From assembly GCA_028015205.1 (NCBI GenBank), contig CM051517.1, positions 52,575,455 to 52,639,454 of the forward strand: DNA of 64,000 bases, written 5' to 3'. The position numbers were made by a program, and so were the translations under genes. Below the pieces are notes generated by a model that was not told the DNA's origin, ran no database searches, and saw only the letters and a program-made list of their open reading frames with translations. This document shows, piece after piece, positions 22,431-34,400 of this stretch (positions are counted from its first letter, which is position 1; every line of letters begins with the position of its first letter). Source of the stretch: Mytilisepta virgata. Taxonomy: Eukaryota > Mollusca > Bivalvia > Mytilida > Mytilidae.

Positions 22431-24028
22431 ATCAGCATTCTGTAATACTAATTTTGATAAAGAAAATCTGCATATGTCAACAACTTGATTGTTTTTATGT
22501 CTTTTATGCTTTAGACTAAACTGTCGGGCAATATTGGACACTGTTAGATTTTCTTTCCCTTTTATATTGTTTGTACCTTGTGGATTGATGCAATCAACTT
22601 GTACCGGAGAATTGCAAACATACCGCCTTTAGGGATTCTCTTCAACTTGCAGAGAGATGCGAAACTTCTATCCGTGATTAAGGCCTCAGTTTGACTTTAA
22701 AATGAACAGCAGCAGTAAAAGCGCTGTTTCTTTCCAGCTTTGAGTTTTGTCACGTTTATATATGGACTTTGAGTCAAACCAACACATCCCTTCTTTATTA
22801 TGTACACATTTTAAGGTATGCTTAGCTAAAAGATAACTATGATATTACGAATGCATACTTTCGGGTCCTTAGAATTCAATAATACAACAAAACTTTGTCA
22901 ATAATTAGCCGCTTAAAAATATTTTATCGTTACAAAAATAATACATAATTTTACTGTTGTAAACCATCTTTGATTCAACAAAGAGATAATTTATTCCATG
23001 TAATCTTTCTGAATAAAAAATACGAAATCCTATATGCGTAATAATTACTGTATGCATGACATTTCCTTAGAGACTGTTCAATATTTATCAACTACGGCAT
23101 ACTAGTTACGGTCACACAGAGTAGCATAAGATATTTGTGCTGCTATCATGTACTGGGCAAAAACAATTTTTTACAAATTTGAATGAAAAAAAAAACACTT
23201 CCAAAATATTTTATTTTAAAGATGCTACCAGTAAGTAAATAGAAACTTTAACATGAATATTTTAATTTTGTTTTACATGTCAGAAAATATGGCTTATTTT
23301 AGACTTATTAATTCCAAAAGTGTGTCCCTTTTATAAGATATACGAAAACTTTTTCAGGTATCTATAGTAAACTTGGGTGGATAATATTGGACAACAAGAT
23401 TTTTTAATGATACCTGTTATATGGACCAGAAGTTTTTCCCTGTGTCAATGCTGTTGGGCCAACAGTGTTTTAAATAGACGAAAACAATACACAGGCCCAG
23501 TTTTTTTATAAATACTAAACAGCTCCATATGTACATCTGTACCTATGGTCAATTTAATGTATCAATGTACATGAACAACGATTACTAAGTCACTATTCAA
23601 AAATAAGAAAAAAATATGTTCAGGAAAAGATTAAAAATTAAAAGATTTTTTGCTTGTTCATTTATGAGGTAACTGTTCTATAAACACTATCATGACTATG
23701 AAACGATTTCAAATGACAGAATTAAGACATAACATTACAAAATCAAATTTTATAATAATTTTTTCACTTTCGGAATCCAATTTGTTATAACTCATCAAGA
23801 TTTCTCTTGGGATCGATATGACTGATTTTACTTGGTTATCTTAAGCTAAAATGGATTATGTTTAATGTTTGGAAAAGTGTTTTTAATCAATCAAATTTTT
23901 GAATTCAACGCAAAAAAATTGTTATTATTGCGAAACATCTGGTCTTGTCTCAAGTGAAATATTCAATGTATTCTATACGTCACTGTTTATGAAAACATTT
24001 TTAGTTCAGAGAGACACACCCAACTTAC
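22431..24028. other. Intron sequence, no feature recognised
   Basis: AT-rich intron between exons 2 and 3 of the Dpr-like gene. No repeat family or motif could be assigned. Confidence 0.5.
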
Positions 24029-24150
24029 CGATTTAGGACCTAAATCTTTCACTCTGCATCGAAGTATTGCTGTATCTCCTCTGTAAACTATTATGTGTCT
24101 GTTATCGTATGGTATAAAACTTGGTATTGATTGGCGTGTTAACAATTCAC
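24029..24150 (-). CDS. Dpr/zig-8-like Ig protein, exon 2 (first half of Ig domain 1)
   Basis: This 122-base exon has an acceptor tagtttcag and a donor TCG/GTAAGT. It carries two bases finishing a split codon, then 40 codons. It includes the typical N-terminal strand, then RGDTAILRCRVKDLGPKS, where C is the first Ig-fold cysteine (B strand). 'CRVK-LG-K' followed by an intron and then 'V-W' is the layout of the first V-type Ig domain in insect Dpr proteins and molluscan 'zwei Ig domain protein zig-8-like' genes. It ends in phase 0, matching the exon at 20277-20493. It is too short to show up as a free-standing ORF, and the assignment rests on splice sites plus the family motif. Confidence 0.85.
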
Positions 24151-24639
24151 CTGAAACTAAAAGAGCAAGTCTTATTTAGAAAAAAAAGTTTAATATAGTC
24201 CTCTGTAAGGTAATAATGTTTTAAATATACTTAGGACAAGTTCTAATCCTTTTAAACTGTCAAAACCATTTCACAATTTGCACTTTGCGACAGCTAAGAA
24301 ACGGCACGGTCCCACAATGTAGCGGAGATGGGAACTATTGGGAATTTGATGTATGGTGCTCGCTTAAAAATAATACTAAATTCTAATTTATAAAATTACA
24401 ATTTTTGACGTTAAGGAGTATTTCATGCATAGCTCTATCCTTACCCTTAGTTGAATGTACAAGGTTTTAGTAATTCTAGGCAGGCTGATGAGACACGAAT
24501 TGTTGAAATATACACATACAGTCCACTAAAATTAGTATTACAGAACATTTATTGTTACTGCTGTGTGGATGTCTCTGCTTGTGGACTTTAAAAGTCCCCA
24601 AAAGAATTGGCGTGAAAAAGCTCTTGGTATTTCAAATTA

Positions 24640-24800
24640 CTAGTACGAAATTCCTTAATGTTTAGAAACCAAGGTGTTGTTAAGAAATACCTAAGTCTAA
24701 ATTTTTGGTTTTAATCTGTTCTACATGTACAAAGTTGAGTTTTTTCCCCTTTTTTTGCTTTTAAAACTGCTGATGAGTTGTGTAAATATATAAACAGGTC
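24640..24800 (+). repeat. Possible diverged R1 repeat
   Basis: Contains 'aaaactgctgatgagttgtg', downstream of T-rich sequence with spacing like the R1 copy at 6990-7210. Similar relics lie at 45470-45680 and 57120-57225. Much diverged. Confidence 0.35.
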
Positions 24801-26649
24801 ATCGGACTGTTTATTTTTAATGAAAGATTGAAACTATTCTTTAGCCCACCTTTAACCCTTCATAATGACTTTTTTCATTTGCAAATAATTCACCTTTTGT
24901 TTGTACGTATTAGATAATTATTTCAACAAGGATTATATACTAATATTTCTTTGTCGAGTGAAACATATTACACGTACACCGTTGATTTGATTATACATGT
25001 TTTTCTATAGAAATGACACTAACTATGTGAAAACATGAAGAATATTAGCAACCGGTTCGTTGCTGAACTGTTTTACAAAAATACATTTTTCCGCTCTTGT
25101 TCATAAAAAATGTTTCTCCTTGCGTGATCATCAGCAATTTGCTATGGCTAATGATTTTTTATTTCACTGAAGGTACCGTGACAAAATAAAACGATAAAAA
25201 AATAAATATTTCATCAACCCTGGCATTTCTGACTTTCTAACAGCGAAGAATGGCATCCCCAGAGAGTAAAGCTAGTTGTTGACCTAGTCGTAAAATTCGA
25301 TAGAACTTACCCACCAAATGACAATTTCATAACTCCATCTCATTATGAAGTCAGAAAATGATTGATTAAAGTCAAACGTCCATCGATCAACAATTTTGAT
25401 AAATTCAGCAAAAATTCAAATTAAGCAAACCATAAATTGTCCGGTATAGTATAAACTAAAAATATTGGGGACTGCAAAAGAGAATTTAGGCTGGCTAAGA
25501 TTTGGGAATTTAACCTAAGCTTCAACGAGGACAGAACAACAATGAAATGAAATCACTGACAATTAGCAATATGACGAAATGCAACGAATAATTGTTGTAC
25601 AGTTGATATGGTATCTCAGATATTACATTGAATCTAGCTACCCTGAAAATCGACAAGTACGAGGGCATTTATCTTTACCGTATAATTAACGTTTTCGTAA
25701 ATCGTATATTTAAAAATTACACTACTGTCTCTGATGTTTGGTAACATAGCATCAATTGTCAAGAGCCTCAGAGGAAGAACATTGATCCAAGTCAGCAAAA
25801 CTTTTAATTACAACATTCAAACGCAACAGTTGAAGAGTTTAGAAACTAACACTTTACGTAATTGTTCGTTGAAAGTCTATTACTCAATGACGAACAGACA
25901 GTAAAGGTTGTTGCAGCAGCAATTACACATGGAAACTGTCAATGCTTCTGTATTTATTACCATTGTTGTTTTCTCCATTAGTAGATGAAATAATGATTTA
26001 TACTCAGAAAGAATTAATCTTTCGTCTGTACAAATAAAAGGGTAATAATAGTAATGTTTTATTGTAAACTGTTAATTAAAGATAATAGGATTGACCATAT
26101 GACTCAATTAACATGCAATGCAATATATAATGTATATGATTTTACTGTCTGCCAAGACTCAAATATCGAACTATTTCTTTAGTACAAGGACGTCAAATGT
26201 GGTCCTGGTGGTGTTGAACATTTTCATTTCAAATCCATTCGTTGTACATGTAGACGAAATTGCCAGTACGTATCCAAATCAACCAACATTCATATGAATG
26301 ATATCAAGGGTACATGTACAGCTCGTAAATTACTAATTTCAAAAATAACGAATCCTAAAAATATTTAGTAAATGTTATCATATTTACAATATATGCCAAT
26401 CAAACTTACAAAACAGTTTCCTTGTATACTGTAAATTAATATTATCTAGCCTATGACTATGTCACAAGATCATTCTGTAGGAAATAACTAATTCAAAGTA
26501 TTCTACAATGTATTATTAAATAATATGATCAAAATAGCATTAATATGGCAAATTTGGCACGACAGATGTTTTTACATTGCCCTGATCTTTATAAATACCA
26601 GTATTTATATGAAAATTTATCCGGGTAATAATTTGATACATATTTTATA

Positions 26650-26962
26650 GTCAATGTGGAATTCCATACGGACCGGCAATTTGGAAACAGGGCAATATGG
26701 AATTTCAAATGGACCTGCAATTTGGAAACAGGGCAATATGGAATTCAATACGGATGCAATTTGGAAACAGGGCAATATGGAATTCAATACTGACCGGCAA
26801 TTTGGAAACAGGGCAACATGAAGTTCAATACGGACCAGCAATTTGGAAACATGGCAATATGGAATTGCAAATGCACCGGCAATTTGGAAACGGGGCAATA
26901 TGGAATTCCATATGGACCAGCAATTTGGAAACAGAGCAATATGAAAACTCATACGGACCAGC
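26650..26962 (+). repeat. Minisatellite, 41-bp unit, 7 copies plus a partial one
   Basis: Units start caatttggaaacagggcaat at about 26670, 26711, 26750, 26791, 26832, 26873 and 26914 (one unit is 39 bp) and end in 'tacggacc-g'. Open frames on both strands are produced by the repeat: a 41-bp period is not a multiple of three, so the same peptide motifs recur in shifted frames. The array abuts foldback copy 26985-27290. Confidence 0.92.
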
Positions 26963-26984
26963 TGTACGGACTGTTTAGATTATT

Positions 26985-27290
26985 TAATAAAGTGTTTTTT
27001 GACTAATAACAGAATATAAGCCTAAATATGATAAAACCTGTCATTACAATACAAAATGTCGAAGTACGACAATACGACACATACCAATCCAATATGCGTT
27101 TTGGACTAGTCAATATGACATATTGGACTGGTTAAGGTATAACTGCGCAAAGTTTTTCGATATTGGATTAGTCATTGGTCCTTTACTAGCCATATTGGAC
27201 TTCGGCTTCGCGTAAGTCCAATGTGGCTTGTCCCAGACCAATAACTAAGCCAATAGGAAAACCTTACGCAAAAATACTATATACAGACTT
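26985..27290 (-). mobile_element. Foldback element F1, copy 2
   Basis: The reverse complement matches 8565-8890 along its length, including the gtaaggttttcc start, the internal inverted arms, 'gactagtcca' blocks and the 'gttttatcatatttaggctt' right part. Insertions and substitutions show it has diverged from copy 1. Confidence 0.75.
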
Positions 27291-27425
27291 GCTTATCGCG
27301 TATTAGCCCTGTATTGATTCTCGGTCAGCTGTATTGGCCCTCTGCCCTAATGGCCTCGCCGGAACCAATACAGATAACCTTGAATCAATACAAGAGCCAA
27401 TAAAGATTCAGCAAGTTAGTAACAC
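27286..27425. repeat. Foldback element next to F1 copy 2
   Basis: Left part 'gacttgctt...ctgtattgattctcgg' is mirrored by 'cttgaatcaatacaagagcc...agcaagtt', and the centre 'ctgtattggccctctgcc' by 'ggaaccaatacag'. It forms an imperfect hairpin about 140 nt long. Confidence 0.6.
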
Positions 27426-28089
27426 TATATAATTTGTCGTTTTTAATTATTTTTAAGCTTGGAAAATTGTAATTTTATTGTTTCAAATACATTTGTGTAC
27501 CCTGTTCTACAACGTATTTAGTAACAGATTATTAAGTCGTCTTTACCTTTAATAATATTTTTAAAAATATCGGAAACCATTTAAGAGCAGAAATAGTATA
27601 CATATTATAGAATCCGATAGGTGCCAATATTGGGGACATCAACGGTAGTTTTTTTTCTGACTAAATATAATGAAACATAATAATCTAGATAAATCACATG
27701 TCTATCAAATTTCTACAACACAGGAATGGATACTGTAAAATTGATGTTTTATTAAATTGCTTCCGTGTATTCTTCACTGATTATGAATAATTTATTTGTT
27801 ATTTTTAATTTGAAAAAATAGATCATATCATGATGATACATGTACAAGTTATAAATGCCAATTTTGAATTAAAACTCAGAAATATCATGCATTCAGTTGA
27901 CGTTTGGGATATAACATCTATTTCAAAGTTGTGTTTGGCTGTGTTTAATAATCAAATGCAGTTTAACATGTTCTAGATATCTTGGCATGCAAAATTTTGT
28001 AAAAATCTGATAAGTAGTTCATTTAAATGAAAATAATTTGACAGATGTAAGGAGCTACCGTTTGCCAAAAAATAGTCAAACAACCCTAA

Positions 28090-28330
28090 AGGTAGTCGCC
28101 TTACCACGACATGTAGCATGAAGTAAAAAACACAGTGTTAGTAAGTATTGGAGTGATGAAAGAAGCGCGTTCAAGGTTGGAGTGAAATGAGTAGTGTAAT
28201 CGAGTGTTCGTTATCAGCCAAGTGTTAAAGGAACGTAGTGTAAGCCGTGTAATGCAGTGACGGACTAAGTTGCGTAGCAAGGTGGAGCGGTTCAGTAAAG
28301 GAAGTAGCTTTATTGCCTTTGGCAATGCCA
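28090..28330. other. Purine/pyrimidine-skewed GTG-rich block, unidentified
   Basis: The plus strand carries many 'agtgt', 'gtagtg' and 'ggagtg' words and is richer in G than its surroundings. The minus strand is open for 76 codons, beginning MALPKAIKLL and rich in L, R, T and N. No domain was recognised. It may be a decayed tandem array or an unknown exon. Confidence 0.25.
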
Positions 28331-29314
28331 ACTGACAACTGATTAGTATTATAGTAAATTTTGTAAAAATGTGTTTTAGTATTGATGTTTGTATACAGTT
28401 TGGGTATAATATTATAATATTATAACAGCAGTAAAAAAAAGGTCATTAAACAGTTCTTATAAGTTATACGGTAAATAATTAATTTACCTTAATAAAATTA
28501 CTTAATTTATATCCATATACATGTAGGTTCGATAATTTATGTAGAAAGGGCCGTGAAAGATGGCTTAACATGTTAAAATAGAACAAGTGCGTAGTTAACA
28601 TGTATGTAGTAGTGTAACATTAAATATTTTGAATCTGACAATTCAAATTTTCACTTTGTCAAACAGAAAATTTTAATATGACAGCTGCAAAGAATTGTTT
28701 AACAAACTAGTAAGTTTAAAAATGGATTTTCATTTCCCACAGGCAACATGTGTTTGGAATTAAATAAATTACGTCAACGTTTTAGTAAACATTTTCAAAT
28801 AGGTTTGGAACTCTAATGTTCAGTACTTAAAATTCTGACGTCATTGACGCTTTGCAGTTTCTCCTGTTGAAAGGCTTCAAAGATTTGTAGTTAGAGTTGT
28901 GTTAATTGAAGGTTTTGAATTACCTGCATAGTTTACATTACAACAATTATTGGGGTGCACATTTAATTTTATATTATTTCTGGAATTAAATACCCATTCC
29001 AATTTAAATGTGCATCACTATGACGTTAAACAAACAATAAAACAGTGTGAACATTCAACCGTTCTTTCGCCAGAATATATATATAAAACAAGCCTTGATG
29101 CCCATGCAACTGGGTGTTTCCAAAACAATCAGTCAAACAATTTTTATACAGTATAATGTGTATTTAAAAGGTAACAACTATGAACCTTCTCAGCATAGAA
29201 TATTTACTTCGATTGTGAAACAAAGCGATCGGATAACCCGTTATCCCTTGCTATATATATATACGCCTAAAAACTAACCCAACACTGTTAAAATCAGATT
29301 TTAATACTGTCAAA

Positions 29315-29421
29315 TTTCTGTCCGCCTATAGCGGGACTCGAACTCACACCGTTGAGACACTATGGCATCTATTCGCCTAGCACCTTGTCCAGCGCCCTAG
29401 ACCACTCGGCCAAATCCGCTA
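29315..29421 (-). mobile_element. tRNA-like SINE head (Leu/Ser type)
   Basis: The minus strand reads gcggatttggccgagtggtc, then, about 60 nt later, gagttcgagtcccgctatag. These correspond to the A and B boxes of a class II tRNA. The anticodon stem does not pair well and the acceptor ends are not complementary, so it is not a functional tRNA gene. A SINE or tRNA pseudogene is the best reading. Confidence 0.7.
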
Positions 29422-30074
29422 TATCAAAATATAGCTTCAGTGACCGAGGTGAATCTTGGAATGAACATGGTATATGTGTTCATGCGTGTGGCGATGGAAT
29501 TGTATTACGTCTCTGGCATTTAGTTGGCAGCGATCTGATTTAGCTATTTTTTGATACATTATATGGGATGATAATATCATACAGTCACAATAATATGGGG
29601 GCGTCTTGGACTCCCGACAAAGAGCTGTGATCCTTATTTTCAAATGTACTTGTATATTCCTTATTTTAAAAAGTATTATATCATACCTTTGATACGAATG
29701 TTTCTTGTGAAAACTACTAATTTTTTTTATCTTTATCGTAAACAATGAAATGAAATTATACATGTATCTTACAAGCAGATATCTTTAAAAACAATTATTG
29801 CTCAGCAATTCATCAAAATGTTTCATAATATCAAAGGAATGGATAAAACATATTAAGGATCACGAAGACATTGACGTCATTTTGGATTTTGTTATGATTA
29901 AATAATGTTCAATAAAGTTCTTTGATACAAAATGAATTTTTCCTTACAGGGCATCAATATATATCAAGCATCTAACTTTGTGGCAAATATCCTGTCTAAA
30001 TTTAAGAAATAAGTGAAGGCTAACGTGTATCTCTACATGTTCTACAAGCTGTGTATCAAAATTAATATCATAAA

Positions 30075-30190
30075 ATTTATTATTACATCTGCTGGTGGAC
30101 TCCAGGTCACCGAGGGTATCTCCGACTCAGTTGTCAAAATTTCGATACTAGCCGAAATTGATATTTTAAATTTAATGTTACACACATTTT
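30075..30190 (-). repeat. Head portion of repeat R1
   Basis: 'ggtggactccaggtcaccga' plus 'gggtatctccgactcagttgtc' parallels 'ggtggaccctaggtcccgag' plus 'ggtattcgccaacccagtcgtc' at 6930-6975. No body was seen beside it. Confidence 0.5.
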
Positions 30191-31326
30191 GTAAAAAAAA
30201 AAAACTAAGGAGAATCTCTCTCAAAGCCTTGTTTTTAGATGGCTACTGACTTCACAATTTTGGTCATTTTGGCATTTTAAGCCTCGAGAAGAAATGATGA
30301 GTCATAAATTGACAAAATGTGCACATCTTGTGCATCAGAATTAATATCTTAAAATTTTATTCTAAAGTACGTTTTAGGGAACCGAGTCGCTCGTATTTTT
30401 GATACTCAATTCCAGCAATAGGAATATACTTTCGTAAAGATTGGATACACGCAATGTCCAAAATTACAGGTAATTTTTACCCGCTTTTGTGTTGCACTAT
30501 ATCCACCCAATTTTGTAGTATACAGTATAAAATTCAACTTTCTAACGGTTTACAGTTGGAACGATCCAACATTCAAATAGGTGGACAGGTAAATACAGGT
30601 ACATGTAACTACATGTATGGAAGGCGAAGTTAACAAATTTCCAATGTAAGAATCATAAGTTTCCCTTTCGTTATCCACTATAATACTGCTATATTAATAT
30701 GTACAAAAGATCGAAGAGTTAAATTTGTCAGTTATATAATAACGACAAAATGATTTTTTCTCATCGGGAAACTCGGCTAGTAATATACACTGTACATTTT
30801 TTACATATATATGCACGTTCTTGTTGTCGTTTTTGAAGTGTATTATGAAAATATTTCATAAATTAAGACTATTGTATAACGGAGCGACCTTTTATTTTAT
30901 TTAGGTTGGGCGTGGGGATGAGGGTGGGGTTGGCTGCAAGATGGTGATCTTGGATCCTGGATTTTTTTTTCTAAACAAACATGAACACTGAATTACACGC
31001 ATGTTTTGTATAAATGGGCGCGTTTTTTTCACAACATATTTTCAGTCCAAAACGTTTAATTACATTTTTAAGTACGTCTCGTTATGCTATCACGGTGTGC
31101 GATTTTATTAACCCTGAAGTACATTCTTTAGTCATTATTTTTGGGGTTATGGAAGAAATACATATATTGCAAAGTATATTTTCCTAATTGCATTAGTTTA
31201 TTTGTATACCTATATTGGTAATAATAGTGCAACAAAATTAAATGGTAACTGAAGCAGTAGTGAAAATACAACTAAGAATAAAACCAAAATTGGGCTTGGC
31301 ATTGACTTCATTATAAATACAGGGCT

Positions 31327-31727
31327 TGTGACATCTACATTCACTTCCTGGACAGAGCCCGGTTCCGGACAGAAAAGTTGCTCAGACAGGGGTATGATGC
31401 TCCTAAGTTGGAGTCATCCTTATTAAAGTTTTATGGACATCATCATGGCTTGGTTGGCAGGTATGAAAAAACGGTTTCCCAAATGAAAATGGACCTGTTC
31501 CATTGGTGTTATCTCTTCCTCATACCGGATTTGACATGGGCAGCATGGCGGGTGTCCCACAAGAAGCAGAGACTGCTTACTCTTAGGTTGGGTCCATGTT
31601 GTTCATATGTTTTAAGTTTTTAATTGTAGTGTATGTATTGTTTTGGTCTTGTCTTCGTTGTTCTCCGGAGTTTGTCAATTGTTTCGATTTTTTCCTCCTT
31701 CGAATATCCCTTTGGTATTTCTTGACG
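31327..31727 (+). mobile_element. Retroelement 3' fragment, copy 3, with C-terminal coding remnant
   Basis: The plus strand is open from about 31327, reading CDIYIHFLDRARFRTEKLLR, then QGYDAPKLESSLLKFYGHHH and GLVGRYEKTVSQMKMDLFH. A similar C-terminal pattern (RQGY, about 12 residues, FYGRHHDLVGRYEVS) appears in decayed form at 48626 and 51706, so it is a repeated protein tail. It resembles the C-terminal end of reverse-transcriptase ORFs of bivalve non-LTR elements; that link is from memory and not tested. After about 31505 comes the shared non-coding tail, including ggtccatgttgttcatatg, ending near ggtatttcttgac. It sits about 0.9 kb downstream of exon 1 of the Dpr-like gene, inside its first intron and in the opposite orientation. 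Confidence 0.7.
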
Positions 31728-32643
31728 GTACTTGTATAAATACTTCTGTTCGTTTTAAATAATTTGAATTCAACTGATACTCTTCCTAAATCTTTAATTA
31801 TGTCGCAATACTGATTCAGAATTGAAAACAAAATTACAATCAGATATCTATTCATTCATAAACACACCTGTTAGATACATTAATAGGTTCATACACGAGT
31901 TCAATGACTGGAAAATCTTCAACGAGTTTTTAAAATTCAGGTCTTTCCCGAGTGGAGCTCAACACTGTGCGCTAGGTCATTACCCAAGACATACATAAAA
32001 ATAATAAACACATACTAAATACATTTCAAGATATCAAAACAATATAATTAAATTATTTTTTAAGCTTTAATATAATCTCCATGACTTATGTTGACATAAT
32101 GAAGATACACTAGCTATGGTATCTTCAGGTGCTTCAGGGGTTTAGACGCCTTTTCATTTTATCTTAATCTTAAAAGGTATCATATCATTACTATACCATG
32201 TATACATGGAATTAAGAACGAATCATTCATCCTTATTTAACGTGCAATGAAAAAAGAAATGAAATTCATCATCAATTTTATTAATTGCAATTATGGAAAT
32301 CTTTCCTCTCGTAGTAATTTTTATATACATGTATATACATGTATCTACATATTCCAATTAACAATGCATGATCAACTATTGATTTTTCAAGTTTCATAAT
32401 TTGGATGACTGAGATAGTAGTCTTGTTATTGCAAGTTCAGTTTTTATAATTTGTATATTATTATATAAGTACCTTAATTGATATTGTCAATTTTATTACT
32501 CAACTGATTTGTATATTTTTAATCAAAGCTCTTAAGGTTATAACACTTTAAAATGGGCTTTAAAAGGGGAGGTTGCTCTTTTTTTATATTATAAATAATC
32601 ATCTTCAAAGTCTGCTATAGAAAAGATATATTTCGTAACTTAC

Positions 32644-32719
32644 CTTTGAATAAAAATAAAAGTAAAACAATTCCAAAACGTAAGTACACGGTTATGTTTT
32701 GAAGAAATAAGATTTCCAT
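32644..32719 (-). CDS. Dpr/zig-8-like Ig protein, exon 1 (start codon and signal peptide)
   Basis: First coding exon of the two-Ig recognition protein. It encodes 25 codons plus one base. The protein begins MEILFLQN and ends in a strongly hydrophobic run (FGIVLLLFLF), as expected for a cleaved signal peptide that sends the protein to the cell surface. The ATG has a favourable context (G at -3, G at +4). The upstream frame has no other ATG before an in-frame stop about 40 codons away. The donor AAAG/GTAAGT gives a phase-1 intron, and the leftover G joins GT at the start of the 24029-24150 exon to make Gly. An out-of-frame ATG lies 17 bases upstream and would create a short overlapping uORF if it is in the transcript. 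No promoter motif could be fixed. Short exons of this kind are easy to misjudge, but phase, hydrophobicity and order all agree. Confidence 0.75.
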
Positions 32720-34400
32720 CTCTTTATTAAATCCATTGAAGAATATTGCTTTGCACACTGACAGACATAGAGCACCTCCAAATATTACAGCTGATTTTAA
32801 AACAGTGTCACTATCTATAGATGATAAAGACTTTTATATCTAAGAAACAACTATTGATTCTTTAATTCTCCAATAACGGTTAGTAAATTCTAATTTATCA
32901 AGTATATGGTATTCTTTTTAACAAGAATCCCACAAACAGTAAAGTTAGAACTGAAAACTAATTAATTAGAATACAACGTATTTAATCTCATGTAACTCTA
33001 TTAGTAAGGCGATAATACTTATGAAAGTCTTTCATGGATGAATCTCATCTTGTATTTTGATAGATGGATTATTGGATGCATTGTATCACGTGAAATAGAT
33101 AGATTTCTAAACCTACGGTCTGTTGGACAAAGGCTGAAATTACCATAAAGTAATAAAAATATAAATTAAGGAAAGTTCACGCTCGCATCAATAAAACTGT
33201 AAAGTAAATATCTAATTAATCGTAAAAAGACATACTAATTAAACCCAGTCCCAGACCAAATGTACATCTTCAAGGATTCCCAGACAAATTATCTGACAGT
33301 TTTATGTTTCAATAGAGAAATAGAAAAAGTCCACTCTTTAAGAAGATTGTAAGATTACGCTAAGTCAATGTTTAGTCTGGACTCTTTATTGTATATATAT
33401 TTATTTATATATATATGTTTAATTATTCCATTGTCAATGGAAAATATAATTGTTAAATTGTAAAAACGTATTGTACCCTATGACAAGCGCAATAATCGAT
33501 GAAATGGGGAAAAATTTAAAACCCTTGAGATTTCAAATCTATATATATCGTAAAGTACTTACGAGCATGAAATATTACGGACTTTTATTATGAAATTCTA
33601 GAATATACTAAAGTTGCTTACAAGATTTTTTATATCCACAGACAGTTAGTTGTATTTTTCGAGATTATATCTTGGTACGCATGATTCATATAGAAATTGA
33701 TGTCTTGTCATTCAATGCTTCACTCATTCTGTAAATGATTTGTGCTCTGCTCCTCGGTAACTGGCCATTACAAGACAACCACATCCACCAAGCGATTTGT
33801 ATACCAAGAGCTTCATATTGGTTAATTGTTACGGTTCACTAATGTTCATGTCAAAGTTTTGTGAATAGCTATACCTCAGTAACCATACGTTACAGAGCAA
33901 CAATAGTTGCTACTTCAAGGTCTGTGGTCGAGGTAGTGGGAGTGGGGCAGGCGTACATAAAAAAATGATTACATTCTTTTACTTTGGCATCATTTTAATA
34001 ATTCGATGACTTTGTACCAAGTCTACACATTGGAAGACAACCATGATATACACATAGCCCCTAGGAACACCTCAGGAAAAGATAACCTTTTCTTGGTTTT
34101 GGCTAAACTGTTTAGGCCCCCTTGATTGTATTGCTCACAATGTTTTGGTGTTTATTATTTTATTTGGTTTTCTATAAAGTTTTTGGTCATGGGCGTACAT
34201 TTTTATTCTGTAATATGCATCGTACTCTTGAAATTTAGGTTACGTGAGTTACACATGGAAATTAGGTGTGTAAGTTTATTTTGACTTGATTTTATTTAAG
34301 ACTGTATTACGTTTGTAGGAAAAACATGTCGTAAAAGCCTTATTAGTTTTTAATATCTTTTTATAGGAGATGCGCTGTCCATTGGTGTCAGTTTTTATTG
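32720..34400. other. Upstream flank of the Dpr-like gene
   Basis: This should hold the 5' UTR and promoter of the minus-strand gene. No TATA box or initiator could be separated from the AT-rich background. An out-of-frame ATG lies 17 bases before the start codon. Confidence 0.4.

Larger units (their letters stand above)
17602..32719 (-). other. Gene span of the Dpr/zig-8-like protein (known part)
   Basis: Introns are 24151-32643 (about 8.5 kb), 20494-24028 (about 3.5 kb) and 17923-20276 (about 2.35 kb), with phases 1, 0 and 1. All borders are GT/AG. The introns carry most of the mobile-element insertions between 18 and 32 kb. The phase-0 intron inside Ig domain 1 and the phase-1 introns around Ig domain 2 fit the usual organisation of this family. 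The span is a minimum: the 5' UTR start and the 3' exon(s) are not defined. Confidence 0.8.

Noticed and set aside
26617..27006. Long overlapping open frames on both strands (up to 111 codons)
   Set aside because: They come from the 41-bp minisatellite, and the same peptide words recur in different frames. No start context, splice sites or domain.
28101..28331. 76-codon minus-strand frame MALPKAIKLL...
   Set aside because: It sits in a skewed GTG-rich block and has no recognisable domain. More likely an antisense reading of a simple-word repeat.
29322..29421. Possible functional class II tRNA gene
   Set aside because: A and B boxes are present, but the acceptor and anticodon stems do not pair, so it is treated as a SINE or pseudo-tRNA.
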